A DNA stretch of 14,508 bases from Schleiferiaceae bacterium (GTDB lineage Bacteria > Bacteroidota > Bacteroidia > Flavobacteriales > Schleiferiaceae), in NCBI GenBank assembly GCA_025210575.1, contig JAOARK010000081.1:1-14508 (forward strand), in the 5' to 3' direction. The notes under the pieces are model-generated. The model was not told the origin of the DNA and ran no database searches. It was given only the letters and a program-made list of their open reading frames with translations. Positions within the stretch are counted from its first letter, which is position 1. The number at the start of each line of letters is the position of its first letter. This document shows positions 1 to 6,691 of this stretch, in pieces. The translations under genes were made by a program, and so were the position numbers.

Positions 1-427
1 AATACATTCCATATTTCGCTTCCCATTGTTTAGTAGTCCGCATGGCATATCTCAATGCATTTAACCAAGCCACATGACGATGCGCAATAACCTTCATCTC
101 ATCACTCTCGTCTTTATAAGCTTCTGCACGATGGATATAAAAACTATCTCTTACGGTTATGATAAGTGATCTTGAAGTATTTACGATTCCTCCCCAGATC
201 TTACGTGCCTCCCAAGCTCTGTCGTAGGCAGCATTGTTCAAGAAACCCAACATAAAGGCTACTGCTGTACCCACCATGGCTAATGGTGCCAAGGGCAATT
301 GCAACCACTTAATGTCTAAGATCTCATAGAGTATGGTAAATGATGAAGCCAGAATTGTGAAGAACGTCAATTCTCTTTTCGTCCAAACCAAAAGGCTTTT
401 AAAGTTAAATCGTCTTTGCGTATACAT
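1..427 (-). CDS. Bestrophin-like ion channel family protein (partial, N-terminal part)
   Basis: The reading frame starts at an ATG at 427 and runs off the left edge, giving 142 residues. The segment NNAAYDRAWEARKIWGG (about residues 64-80), followed by a TSR, is the hallmark of the bacterial bestrophin-like (YneE/UPF0187) family, whose usual length is about 300 residues, so roughly half is present. Two hydrophobic stretches (about 22-36 and 43-62) fit the first membrane helices. Family members are pentameric inner-membrane anion or cation channels; the ion carried here cannot be told. A TTTG-N19-TATCTTCG promoter lies just upstream, so the gene is transcribed separately from the DoxX/nitroreductase genes on the same strand. 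No clear Shine-Dalgarno is seen. The family call is firm, the physiological role unknown. Confidence 0.88.
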   Translation of the reverse strand, partial: MYTQRRFNFKSLLVWTKRELTFFTILASSFTILYEILDIKWLQLPLAPLAMVGTAVAFMLGFLNNAAYDRAWEARKIWGGIVNTSRSLIITVRDSFYIHRAEAYKDESDEMKVIAHRHVAWLNALRYAMRTTKQWEAKYGMY

Positions 428-453
428 AAAAGGTGAATCTAATTTTTGTGACC

Positions 454-495
454 GATGTCATGAACGAAGATAGATGTCACATTTAAAAAAACAAA
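454..495 (-). promoter_or_regulatory. Promoter of the bestrophin gene with a TGACATC direct repeat
   Basis: Read on the minus strand, TTTG (495-492), a 19-base spacer and TATCTTCG (472-465) match the Bacteroidota -33/-7 layout with one mismatch in the -7 box. The heptamer TGACATC occurs twice on this strand, at 479-473 (just upstream of the -7 box) and 460-454 (over the predicted start site), 19 bases apart. GTGAC (448-452) and GTCAC (476-480) also form an inverted pair. These repeats may be a regulator site; that part is inference. Confidence 0.5.
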
Positions 496-532
496 CCCCA
501 AATCATTCTTCAAGTTCAGACGCACTGAGTTA

Positions 533-916
533 TTATGCAATTGCCACTTTTCGGTTATCATTTCTACGTTTCCTAAAGAAAACATAAGAAGTAATCACTA
601 GAATAAGCGCGAGCAACGAACCTAAGAACTCACCATCACCCACATTGACATGGGCCGAAATAGCCAAGATCATATTGAACACGAACCCCGCGTAAGCCCA
701 TTCTTTTACAAGATCAGATTTACTGAACCAAATAGCCAATACACCCAACAATTTAGCTACCCCCATCCCATAAATTAAATAGGTTGGAAACTTGATGTTG
801 GTAAACATCTCTGCCACCATTTCATAATTAAAGAAATACTGGCTAACGCCCATTAATATCAGTACGCTAAATAATCCTGTTACCGTGAAATAAATAATTC
901 TGTCTCTCTTTTCCAT
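533..916 (-). CDS. DoxX-like (DoxX_2) family membrane protein
   Basis: A 127-residue integral membrane protein with four hydrophobic segments (about 8-26, 42-62, 71-89 and 97-113). The pattern PTYLIYGMGVAKLLGVLAIW, then KEWAYAGFVFN and SAH, is typical of the DoxX-like family (Pfam DoxX_2), and the length is normal for it. The biochemical role of these proteins is poorly known. In Bacteroidota they often lie beside nitroreductase or YceI genes under MarR-type control, and here the start lies 11 bases after the nitroreductase stop, so the two are probably cotranscribed. The C-terminal tail is basic (KRRNDNRK), which by the positive-inside rule favours a cytoplasmic C-terminus. There is no clear terminator after it. 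Confidence 0.88.
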   Translation of the reverse strand: MEKRDRIIYFTVTGLFSVLILMGVSQYFFNYEMVAEMFTNIKFPTYLIYGMGVAKLLGVLAIWFSKSDLVKEWAYAGFVFNMILAISAHVNVGDGEFLGSLLALILVITSYVFFRKRRNDNRKVAIA

Positions 917-927
917 TTTATTTGATT

Positions 928-1560
928 TTAATTGATTTCTACTACAAAGTTTTCTCTGGTCTTTCTCACCTTAGGAAGGTTCGCCATTTGTTCGTGCTCA
1001 GATCTGTAACCTATGGGAAGAATAACCACAGGTTTCAATCCTTTTTCCTCTAACCCTAATAGCTGCTGAAAGGCTTCAGTGTCAAAACCTTCCATCGCGC
1101 AAGAATCGATCTTCAGATCAGCGGCAGCGGTCATTACTGTGCCTAAAGCTATATATGCTTGTTTGGTAGCCCATTGCATCTTTGTCTCCTCACTCATGGT
1201 AGAGATGTAGCCATTGATTGAGTTACTGTATCCTTCTAATGCTTCTCTCGGAACATTTCTCAATTCCATTGCTCGATTGATATAAGCGTCAACGGCCTCT
1301 TTACCTATTCCCGTTTCTATAGCAAAAACCAAAATATGTGAGGCGTCTGCCACTTGTTGTTGGTTATAAGAAAGTGGTACCAAAGACTTTTGTAATTCCT
1401 TGTTTTGGACTACCACTATTTTAAAGGGCTGCAAACCCATCGAAGTTGCAGTCAAGTTCCCAGCCTCCAGCAGACTCTCTACATTTTCTTTACTTACTGT
1501 TTTGTTGGTATCAAAATTTCGAACAGCCGCTCTCCACTTTAATGATTCTAGTACTTCCAT
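928..1560 (-). CDS. NAD(P)H-dependent oxidoreductase, NfsB-type nitroreductase family
   Basis: A 210-residue protein of the FMN-dependent nitroreductase fold. The N-terminal KWRAAVRNFD is the phosphate-contacting arginine motif, TSMGLQPFKIVVVQ matches the family's SSxNxQPW strand, WATKQAYIALGTVMTAAADLKIDSCAMEGFD matches the central helix and EGF loop, and LPIGYRS the late strand. Family members reduce nitro compounds, quinones or other electrophiles, and the native substrate here is unknown. An in-frame TTG at 1566 would add two residues, but the ATG at 1560 is preferred because the protein then begins MEVLESLKW like its relatives. A palindrome resembling the MarR operator lies 23 bases upstream, which suggests direct repression by the neighbouring MarR protein and induction by electrophiles. 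It probably forms an operon with the DoxX-like gene. Confidence 0.92.
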   Translation of the reverse strand: MEVLESLKWRAAVRNFDTNKTVSKENVESLLEAGNLTATSMGLQPFKIVVVQNKELQKSLVPLSYNQQQVADASHILVFAIETGIGKEAVDAYINRAMELRNVPREALEGYSNSINGYISTMSEETKMQWATKQAYIALGTVMTAAADLKIDSCAMEGFDTEAFQQLLGLEEKGLKPVVILPIGYRSEHEQMANLPKVRKTRENFVVEIN

Positions 1561-1583
1561 TTTCAATTTATTTTACGTGTTAT

Positions 1584-1601
1584 TATTTTCCACGGTAAAT
1601 A
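1584..1601. promoter_or_regulatory. Candidate MarR operator in front of the nitroreductase gene
   Basis: TATTTTCCACGGTAAATA matches 15 of 18 positions with the palindrome upstream of the MarR gene (2091-2108). Its lower edge is 23 bases from the nitroreductase ATG, against 24 bases for the MarR copy. A weak -7-like TAAAATAA (minus strand, 1575-1568) follows after 8 bases, the same gap as at the MarR promoter. The match and geometry are seen directly; binding is inferred. Confidence 0.6.
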
Positions 1602-1616
1602 TTTGGCCAAAATTTT

Positions 1617-2066
1617 TTAAGACCTCATTCTATCTAAAACGCGATTAACCAATTCAGCTTCTTCTTCGGTAACATCATCTAAAAACGTATTGGGATTTGC
1701 CTCTTCAATTTTTTCTAATTCGCTAAGTAATTCCAATCCTTTCGGTGTGATTTGAACGAAAACCACCCTTCGGTCTGCTTCGCTTCTTTTTCGTTCTATG
1801 TAACCTTTACTTACCAGCTTATCAGCTAGCCGTGTGGCATTAGGCGATTTTTCAATCATTCTTTCTTTCACCACATTCATAGATAACCACTCTCCTGCTC
1901 CCTTTAAGATACGTAGAATGTTTACCTGTTGCACAGACACCCCTAAATGTTTGGTCATATCTGTATAGCGGTTGCGAATCCAGCTCGACATAAAAATGAT
2001 GTTAACCATCATTCGATTTCTCACATTAGGAATGTTCGCTTTTATTTCCTGATCGATTGTTTTCAT
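1617..2066 (-). CDS. MarR family transcriptional regulator
   Basis: A 149-residue winged-helix regulator of normal MarR length. VSVQQVNILRILKG begins the DNA-binding domain, SMNVVKERMIEKSPNATRLADKLVSKGYIER is the recognition helix region, and RSEADRRVVFVQITPKG is the wing with the DRR signature. Flanking helices would make the dimer interface. There is no cysteine in the protein, so thiol-based sensing of the OhrR or QorR kind is not possible; ligand binding is more likely. The start at 2066 lies only 8 bases from a perfect TACATTTG -7 box, so the mRNA would be nearly leaderless. A palindrome overlapping the -33 position points to autorepression, and its twin before the nitroreductase gene defines a probable small regulon. 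Confidence 0.93.
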   Translation of the reverse strand: MKTIDQEIKANIPNVRNRMMVNIIFMSSWIRNRYTDMTKHLGVSVQQVNILRILKGAGEWLSMNVVKERMIEKSPNATRLADKLVSKGYIERKRSEADRRVVFVQITPKGLELLSELEKIEEANPNTFLDDVTEEEAELVNRVLDRMRS

Positions 2067-2074
2067 GAACGGGA

Positions 2075-2108
2075 CAAATGTACATCATTTTATTTACCAT
2101 GGTAATTA
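2075..2108 (-). promoter_or_regulatory. MarR gene promoter with overlapping palindromic operator
   Basis: On the minus strand TACATTTG (2082-2075) is a perfect TAnnTTTG -7 box. Upstream, TATTTACCATGGTAATTA (2091-2108) is an 18-base palindrome with a perfect 12-base core TTACCATGGTAA (2094-2105) that covers the expected -33 position; no TTG is present there. A protein bound at this site would block polymerase, so autorepression is the simplest reading. Confidence 0.7.
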
Positions 2109-2227
2109 TTTTTTGAAAATAACTGATTTTGTAACAAAAGTGCCATTCTCACTCGTCTGAAAATAAAATGCAATAAAATTGAAAAGCTTCGTCTTCCTGA
2201 TTGAAGCGCAAAACAAGCTTAGGTTTA

Positions 2228-2752
2228 ATGTCAGAAATTGAGAATAACGATAAGATCAATTCCTTTTTTGGTGAAGAGTACGATCGACTCCGATTTTACG
2301 TGAAATCAAAAATTTCTGATGCTGCCGATAGAGATGCCGAAGACTTGATACAGGATGTAGCTTTAAAGCTCTTGAGCCGACCAGATGGCTCCTCTCCTAT
2401 TGAAAATGTTGCAGGCTTTGTTTACCACGCTATTCGCAATAAGATTATAGATGTGATGCGAACACGAAAACAAAGAATCTCTCTAAGCGATGATGGCGAT
2501 CAAAAGCTCATGGACTTTGCAGCCTTGTTCTATGAAGAAGCTGCTAACAGTTACTCTGACGATAAACGAGAAGCCTTGATCGCTGCGATCGCAGAACTTA
2601 AACCACATTATAAGCAAATCATAATCGCAATAGATTTTGAGGGTTTTAGCTTCAGAGAATTAGCAGAAAAAACCGGGATTGCACAAGGAACGTTGCTTTC
2701 TAGAAGACACCGCGCTTTGGCTATTCTACAAAAGAAACTTAAACAACATTAA
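2228..2752 (+). CDS. ECF-type RNA polymerase sigma factor (sigma-70 family)
   Basis: A 174-residue two-domain sigma factor. Region 2 shows DAEDLIQDVALKLL (about residues 36-49) followed by FVYHAIRNKIIDVMRTRKQR, the -10 recognition and core-binding part. Region 4 shows FSFRELAEKTGIAQGTLLSRRHRALAILQKKL (about 140-171), the helix-turn-helix for the -35 element. An in-frame TTG at 2201 would add nine residues, but the ATG at 2228 is preferred because TTG starts are uncommon in Bacteroidota and the N-terminus then fits ECF proteins. The membrane protein gene at 2763 starts 10 bases after the stop, so they are probably cotranscribed. No recognisable anti-sigma factor with a zinc-binding domain is adjacent; the membrane protein is the only candidate partner. 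Confidence 0.9.
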   Translation: MSEIENNDKINSFFGEEYDRLRFYVKSKISDAADRDAEDLIQDVALKLLSRPDGSSPIENVAGFVYHAIRNKIIDVMRTRKQRISLSDDGDQKLMDFAALFYEEAANSYSDDKREALIAAIAELKPHYKQIIIAIDFEGFSFRELAEKTGIAQGTLLSRRHRALAILQKKLKQH

Positions 2753-2762
2753 ATTGTAAGAA

Positions 2763-3188
2763 ATGGAATATTTGAAACACAAATTCAGATCGAAATCACC
2801 TTTTGAAATTGCATTTACGGTCTTATTCATCGCAGTTGCGATTGTGGCTTTTGCCGCGCTTTTTGGCTTTATCATTATGTGGCTCTGGAATCACTTAATG
2901 CCAGAAATATTTGACTTACCCATTCTTTCTTATTGGCAAGCAGTTGGTTTGCTTATTTTAGCCAAGCTACTTTTTGGTGGTTTTGGAAACGGCCACAAAA
3001 GCTCCCCTAAAAAGAACAACTGGAAATACAAGAAGGAAGACAAGACTTTTTCTAAATGGGAATTATATGACCGATTTTGGAAAGAAGAAGGCGAAGCAGC
3101 TTACGCAGAATACGTTAAACGAAACAATGGAAATGGAGCAGACGATTCATCCTCCACAGATACAACAGAATCGGAAGGAGAAGAATAG
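2763..3188 (+). CDS. Small two-helix membrane protein downstream of an ECF sigma factor
   Basis: A 141-residue protein of unknown function. Two hydrophobic segments are visible, about 15-42 and 57-73, joined by WNHLMPEIFDLPILSYWQA, with KLLFGGFG at the end of the second helix. The rest is a charged tail: basic SPKKNNWKYKKEDK, then an amphipathic piece (about 98-120) and an acidic, serine-rich end. The helix-LMPxxF-WQAxGLLxLxKxLFGG pattern is familiar to me from small membrane proteins encoded beside ECF sigma factors in Bacteroidota and Proteobacteria, but I know no assigned function. A role in holding the sigma factor at the membrane is inference from position and from the soluble charged tail. 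Its last 62 bases overlap the next gene. Confidence 0.82.
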   Translation: MEYLKHKFRSKSPFEIAFTVLFIAVAIVAFAALFGFIIMWLWNHLMPEIFDLPILSYWQAVGLLILAKLLFGGFGNGHKSSPKKNNWKYKKEDKTFSKWELYDRFWKEEGEAAYAEYVKRNNGNGADDSSSTDTTESEGEE

Positions 3189-3426
3189 GATATTTCCTCA
3201 GGGTGAACATGATTGGTTGATCTTTAAAACAAACGTTGCCACCCCTGACCAAAAAGATCAACTAAAACACATCATTGAGAATGAAACAGATATTCCACTT
3301 TGGACTATTGACATGGAAGATGTAGATAATGTTTTACGTGTGAAGGAAACTGCAAGGTTTGATGAGGAACATCTTATCTCTCTATTCAGTCAATCTAATA
3401 TTAGATTAGAACCAATGACTTGGTAA
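3127..3426 (+). CDS. Small soluble protein with an HMA-like fold signature, overlapping the upstream gene
   Basis: A reading frame offset from the membrane protein gene gives about 99 residues from the ATG at 3127 (or 97 from 3133). The part that looks conserved starts only after the upstream stop: DWLIFKTNV, LKHIIENE, IPLWTIDMEDVDNVLRV, then a helix and a short terminal strand. This alternation of strand and helix resembles a heavy-metal-associated (ferredoxin-like) fold, but the CxxC metal site is absent and there is no cysteine at all. The roughly 25 residues before it are low-complexity and lie almost wholly in the overlap, so the true start is uncertain. Position suggests translational coupling to the membrane protein. 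Function unknown; a sensing role with the sigma factors is conjecture. Confidence 0.62.
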   Translation: MEMEQTIHPPQIQQNRKEKNRIFPQGEHDWLIFKTNVATPDQKDQLKHIIENETDIPLWTIDMEDVDNVLRVKETARFDEEHLISLFSQSNIRLEPMTW

Positions 3427-3468
3427 TTCATTCTTAGAACGTTGCATTAAGTCTATTATTTAGAAATT

Positions 3469-4311
3469 ATGGATAAAGAAGCAATTTGGATTAAAAGGTC
3501 AATCAACGGAGATAGAACAGCGTTGAACGAACTCATAAAGTCCATTCAACCATTTATCTACAACGTTGCTTTGAAATATACTGGAAACCCAAACGATGCT
3601 GACGACCTCACACAGGAAGTACTCGTTAAAATAATCACCAATTTATCGTCATTTAAGGCAAAAAGTTCATTTCAGACATGGGTTTATCGCATTACGGTAA
3701 ATCAGTTTTTACATACTGCACGCAAACCAATGGAAGATCGCTGGAAAGACTTTGATGATTTTGCCAATCAATTAAACGCCATTCCTAGTCCCGATTTATC
3801 ACCTGAAGAGGAAGAGGAGCAAATTTTACGAACCAAAACTGCAAGAACCAGATGTATGTCTGGAATGTTAATGTGCTTAACAAGAGAGCAAAGGCTACTT
3901 TACCTTATCGGTGATGTCTTCAAAGTAGATCACAATGTGGGTGCCGAAGTATTCAATCTATCCAAAGACAACTACCGAAAAAAACTCTCTAGAACGCGCA
4001 AAGAATTTCACGCATTCATGAACCGTCAATGTGGGTTAGTAAATTTAGAAAACCCCTGTCGATGCTCGAAAAAAGCAAAAGCCATGGAAGCTGCTGGGCG
4101 AATGGAAACGAATAAAAAAATGTTCGATCCAGCTTATAGTGCAACTATAGAAAAGTATGTAGAGAAGCACGCAGACGAAGTTGCTGACATTGTTGATCGC
4201 AAATACATTGAATTCTTCCAAAAACACCCCACTAAAGAAGATTTCGATTCCAATACAATTATTACTGAATTGATCAACGACCCAGACTTGCATAGACATT
4301 ACAAAGATTAA
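3469..4311 (+). CDS. ECF-type sigma factor with cysteine-containing C-terminal extension
   Basis: A 280-residue protein, about 100 longer than a minimal ECF sigma factor. Region 2 is clear: NPNDADDLTQEVLVKIITNLSSF (about 41-62) and FQTWVYRITVNQFLHTARK (about 68-86). Region 4 is atypical: CMSGMLMCLTREQRLLYLIGDVF, then AEVFNLSKDNYRKKLSRTRKEF (about 159-180). The extension (186-280) opens with RQCGLVNLENPCRCSKK, holding Cys188, Cys197 and Cys199; with Cys129 and Cys136 there are five cysteines that could bind zinc or sense redox state. The rest of the extension is helical and acidic. I recognise the CGLV...PCxC type from extended ECF sigma factors but cannot assign a group number. It may be a self-contained regulator without an anti-sigma factor; this is inferred. 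Confidence 0.87.
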   Translation: MDKEAIWIKRSINGDRTALNELIKSIQPFIYNVALKYTGNPNDADDLTQEVLVKIITNLSSFKAKSSFQTWVYRITVNQFLHTARKPMEDRWKDFDDFANQLNAIPSPDLSPEEEEEQILRTKTARTRCMSGMLMCLTREQRLLYLIGDVFKVDHNVGAEVFNLSKDNYRKKLSRTRKEFHAFMNRQCGLVNLENPCRCSKKAKAMEAAGRMETNKKMFDPAYSATIEKYVEKHADEVADIVDRKYIEFFQKHPTKEDFDSNTIITELINDPDLHRHYKD

Positions 4312-4393
4312 GACTGGACGCTCGATTATAAAGTTTTGTCACACATGCCCACTTCAAGTATCTAATCTTTAGTAACCACTAAAAATTAGAAAA

Positions 4394-5311
4394 ATGAACT
4401 CAAAATCAATTGCAAGTGAATTTCCATATGATCCAAATTATATTGAGGTATTAGGAAGTAAAATCCACTACATCGAAGAAGGCAAAGGTGACCCTATTCT
4501 GTTTTTACATGGCAACCCAACATCAAGTTATTTATGGCGAAACATTATCCCTTACCTTTCTAAACATGGTCGATGTATTGCGCCAGATTTAATAGGCATG
4601 GGCAAATCAGACAAACCTGATATTAATTATGGATTCAAAGATTCCTATGAATACTTAGAGTCTTTCATCGAAAAAATGGGCCTAAAGAGCATTACGTTGG
4701 TATTGCATGACTGGGGATCCGGATTAGGTTTTCATTACGCAAATACGCATCGCAACAATATTAAAGCTATTGCCTTTATGGAGGCCATGTATGATGCTCC
4801 AACGATGTACGACATGCCATTTTCAGTACGAACTGCTATTAAAATGGTACGCAATCCGTTATTTGGTAGGATCATGGTTCAACACGCAAACATCTTTATC
4901 AAAAAGATGCTTCCAGATATGATTGTTCGAAAATTAAGCGAAGTAGAAATACAATTCTATGGGAGTCCTTATAAAACAGCAAAAAGCAGAAAACCTCTTT
5001 TAGCTTGGCCGCAGGATGTACCTTTTGCAGATGGAAATTCTACGGCTGCCACCCTAGCCGTAAAAAATTGGGCTCCGTGGTTGGCTAAAGTCGATGTACC
5101 TAAACTCTGTTTTTATGTGAGTCCTGGTGTAGCAATTAAAGACAAAGACATCAAAAAAATAAGGGAAACTTTTGTAAACACAGAAATGGTTGATCTTGGC
5201 CACGGTTTACATTTCATTCAAGAAGATTACCCGCATGAAATTGGTAAAGGTCTTTTAGATTGGTATCAAAGAAAAGTTAACCCATCGGCAAAACTTGAAA
5301 AGACAGCCTAA
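4394..5311 (+). CDS. Haloalkane dehalogenase (alpha/beta hydrolase, HLD-II type)
   Basis: A 305-residue alpha/beta hydrolase that hydrolyses carbon-halogen bonds to alcohol and halide. The whole active site is visible at almost the numbering of Rhodococcus DhaA: HGNPTSSYLWRN gives Asn41 (halide contact), HDWGSGLGFHYA gives nucleophile Asp106 and Trp107 (second halide contact), AFMEAM gives Glu130 as catalytic acid, and GHGLHFIQEDYP gives the base His273. An acid after strand 6, rather than after strand 7, marks subfamily HLD-II. There is no signal peptide, so the enzyme is cytoplasmic. It stands alone between the sigma factor and a strong terminator; no dehalogenation pathway genes (alcohol or aldehyde dehydrogenase, haloacid dehalogenase) are adjacent. 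Substrate range cannot be read from sequence. Confidence 0.93.
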   Translation: MNSKSIASEFPYDPNYIEVLGSKIHYIEEGKGDPILFLHGNPTSSYLWRNIIPYLSKHGRCIAPDLIGMGKSDKPDINYGFKDSYEYLESFIEKMGLKSITLVLHDWGSGLGFHYANTHRNNIKAIAFMEAMYDAPTMYDMPFSVRTAIKMVRNPLFGRIMVQHANIFIKKMLPDMIVRKLSEVEIQFYGSPYKTAKSRKPLLAWPQDVPFADGNSTAATLAVKNWAPWLAKVDVPKLCFYVSPGVAIKDKDIKKIRETFVNTEMVDLGHGLHFIQEDYPHEIGKGLLDWYQRKVNPSAKLEKTA

Positions 5312-5342
5312 AATAAAACCCCGCAAATGCGGGGTTTTATTT
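5311..5342. terminator. Bidirectional rho-independent terminator between convergent genes
   Basis: AAATAAAACCCCGC and GCGGGGTTTTATTT form perfect 14-base arms around an AAAT loop. T-rich tails are present on both strands, so it can end both the dehalogenase transcript and the convergent transcript of the ABM-repeat gene. Confidence 0.93.
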
Positions 5343-5357
5343 TGATCAACTTATTCA

Positions 5358-6623
5358 TTACACTTCTGCACTTACACGCTCAAATCCATTGATTTTTGTA
5401 GCGAACTTGGCGTCTAAACCCATACCAATAGCCGCTTGCTGCATCTCTTCTGGCACAAACCCACAGAATAAAAATTGACCTGGATTTGCAATTTGTAATA
5501 AGGAAGGAAAATGTTTTGCTGCGGTTGTTCCTAAATGCTGACCTAATGCGGCAGCATCAGCAAACAGATCTTCTACCACCAGCGTATTTTTACTTTCATC
5601 AAAGAAGCAATTCACTTTCAATGCGCCAGGTTCTGTTTCTTGCATATCCTTTTCTACTTGCTCATAAATACGTTTTAAATCTTCCGATTTACCTTCATTC
5701 GCATGCCACTGATACACTACTGTAATTTCTTGATTTTTCATTTCTCTTTTGTTTTGATTTATATTTATTAATCCGTCACTATAACTACCATTTTCATTAA
5801 AATATTGATGACCTATTCTAGTATATGTTGCAGGCAAATGCATGAATTTTGAATAGGTGCGAATCATCCATGACACCGGTCCTCTGAAAAAGTAATTTTC
5901 TGGAAAGGCAACCTCATCAATTTCCTTCTTGTATTTAGCCGCTGTTCCTTTGGTTAAATGAAATTGCAGCTCTTCATTAGTCTCGAAAGTCTCATGAATA
6001 ATTAGCGCTGATTCACCAATTACCTGATACACCTCAAAACGAACTAGGCCTTTCTCCATGGCATAGGCATCAGTTCCAACCATCTTCCACCAATGAATCA
6101 ATTCTTTCAATTGCCCCTCTTCTTTGCATGTCCACTTTGCGGTAACTTGAATAGCTCTACCTGGATCAGGTTGATTGTATTCATTCTTTACATACCCAAA
6201 TAGATATTCACCAAAAGCCAAGTTATCTACCCTTGCCGATAATGCAGCTCGAACTTCGTTTGAGATGGTTATTCCTCGGAGTAAATGGATATCTGGCTTA
6301 GCCACCTCCATAAGGGCACGAGCATGAGAGGAAGCTGTATTTGAAAAATAGTCAAGCAAATCGCTTTCAGATTTAAAGACATGATGTACCAAAACTGCAT
6401 CTTGACCTATAGCATGATTCACTTCGGTAGACAAAACACCTTTTGAACTTTTAGCATCCTTGTGAATATCACTCCACTCTTGGCGCATTTCTTTTGAATC
6501 TGCCGACTTAAAAAACAAGATACCGTTTGTTTTAGGTATCCATTTGCCTGTAATGCTTATTTCATTTCCAAGCTTAGATTCGGCTTGCATATGCTTCGGT
6601 AAATTTAAAGTTGTAGTCATCAT
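5358..6623 (-). CDS. Three-repeat ABM-like (dimeric alpha/beta barrel) protein, possible fusion of two genes
   Basis: A 421-residue soluble protein made of three similar units, about 21-117, 155-248 and 299-389. Each runs strand (ITGKW, VTAKW, VVYQW), helix, an E/G-rich turn, strand, then a helix with L..hl..taa.h and a final aromatic-Gly pair (LLRG, FFRG, LFCG). This is the pattern of ABM/quinol-monooxygenase and related ferredoxin-like domains, which usually occur singly in proteins near 100 residues. No cofactor site is seen. The stretch linking unit 2 to unit 3 (about 280-296) is asparagine-rich and its DNA looks like an intergenic leader, AAAAGAGAAATG at 5750-5739, so unit 3 (127 residues from the ATG at 5741) may once have been, or may still be, a separate gene. 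Divergent from a GlxA-type regulator that probably controls it. Substrate unknown. Confidence 0.78.
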   Translation of the reverse strand: MMTTTLNLPKHMQAESKLGNEISITGKWIPKTNGILFFKSADSKEMRQEWSDIHKDAKSSKGVLSTEVNHAIGQDAVLVHHVFKSESDLLDYFSNTASSHARALMEVAKPDIHLLRGITISNEVRAALSARVDNLAFGEYLFGYVKNEYNQPDPGRAIQVTAKWTCKEEGQLKELIHWWKMVGTDAYAMEKGLVRFEVYQVIGESALIIHETFETNEELQFHLTKGTAAKYKKEIDEVAFPENYFFRGPVSWMIRTYSKFMHLPATYTRIGHQYFNENGSYSDGLININQNKREMKNQEITVVYQWHANEGKSEDLKRIYEQVEKDMQETEPGALKVNCFFDESKNTLVVEDLFADAAALGQHLGTTAAKHFPSLLQIANPGQFLFCGFVPEEMQQAAIGMGLDAKFATKINGFERVSAEV

Positions 6624-6691
6624 AATTAGTGGGTTTTAATTTGCTTCGCTTTAACAACACCCCTAAATTATGGCGAGTATTACTAATTCAT

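Noticed and set aside
1400..1648. Plus-strand open frame of 82 codons across the nitroreductase start
   Set aside because: It is antisense to a well-supported gene, has no family features and spans the operator region.
2201..2235. TAGGTTTA just before the first ECF sigma gene as a -7 box
   Set aside because: It lacks the final G, has no properly spaced TTG, and would put the transcript start after the preferred ATG.
2974..3126. N-terminal extension of the small HMA-like protein back to the ATG at 2974
   Set aside because: This part lies wholly inside the membrane protein gene, is very basic and low in complexity, and shows no conserved pattern, so a start near 3127 is preferred.
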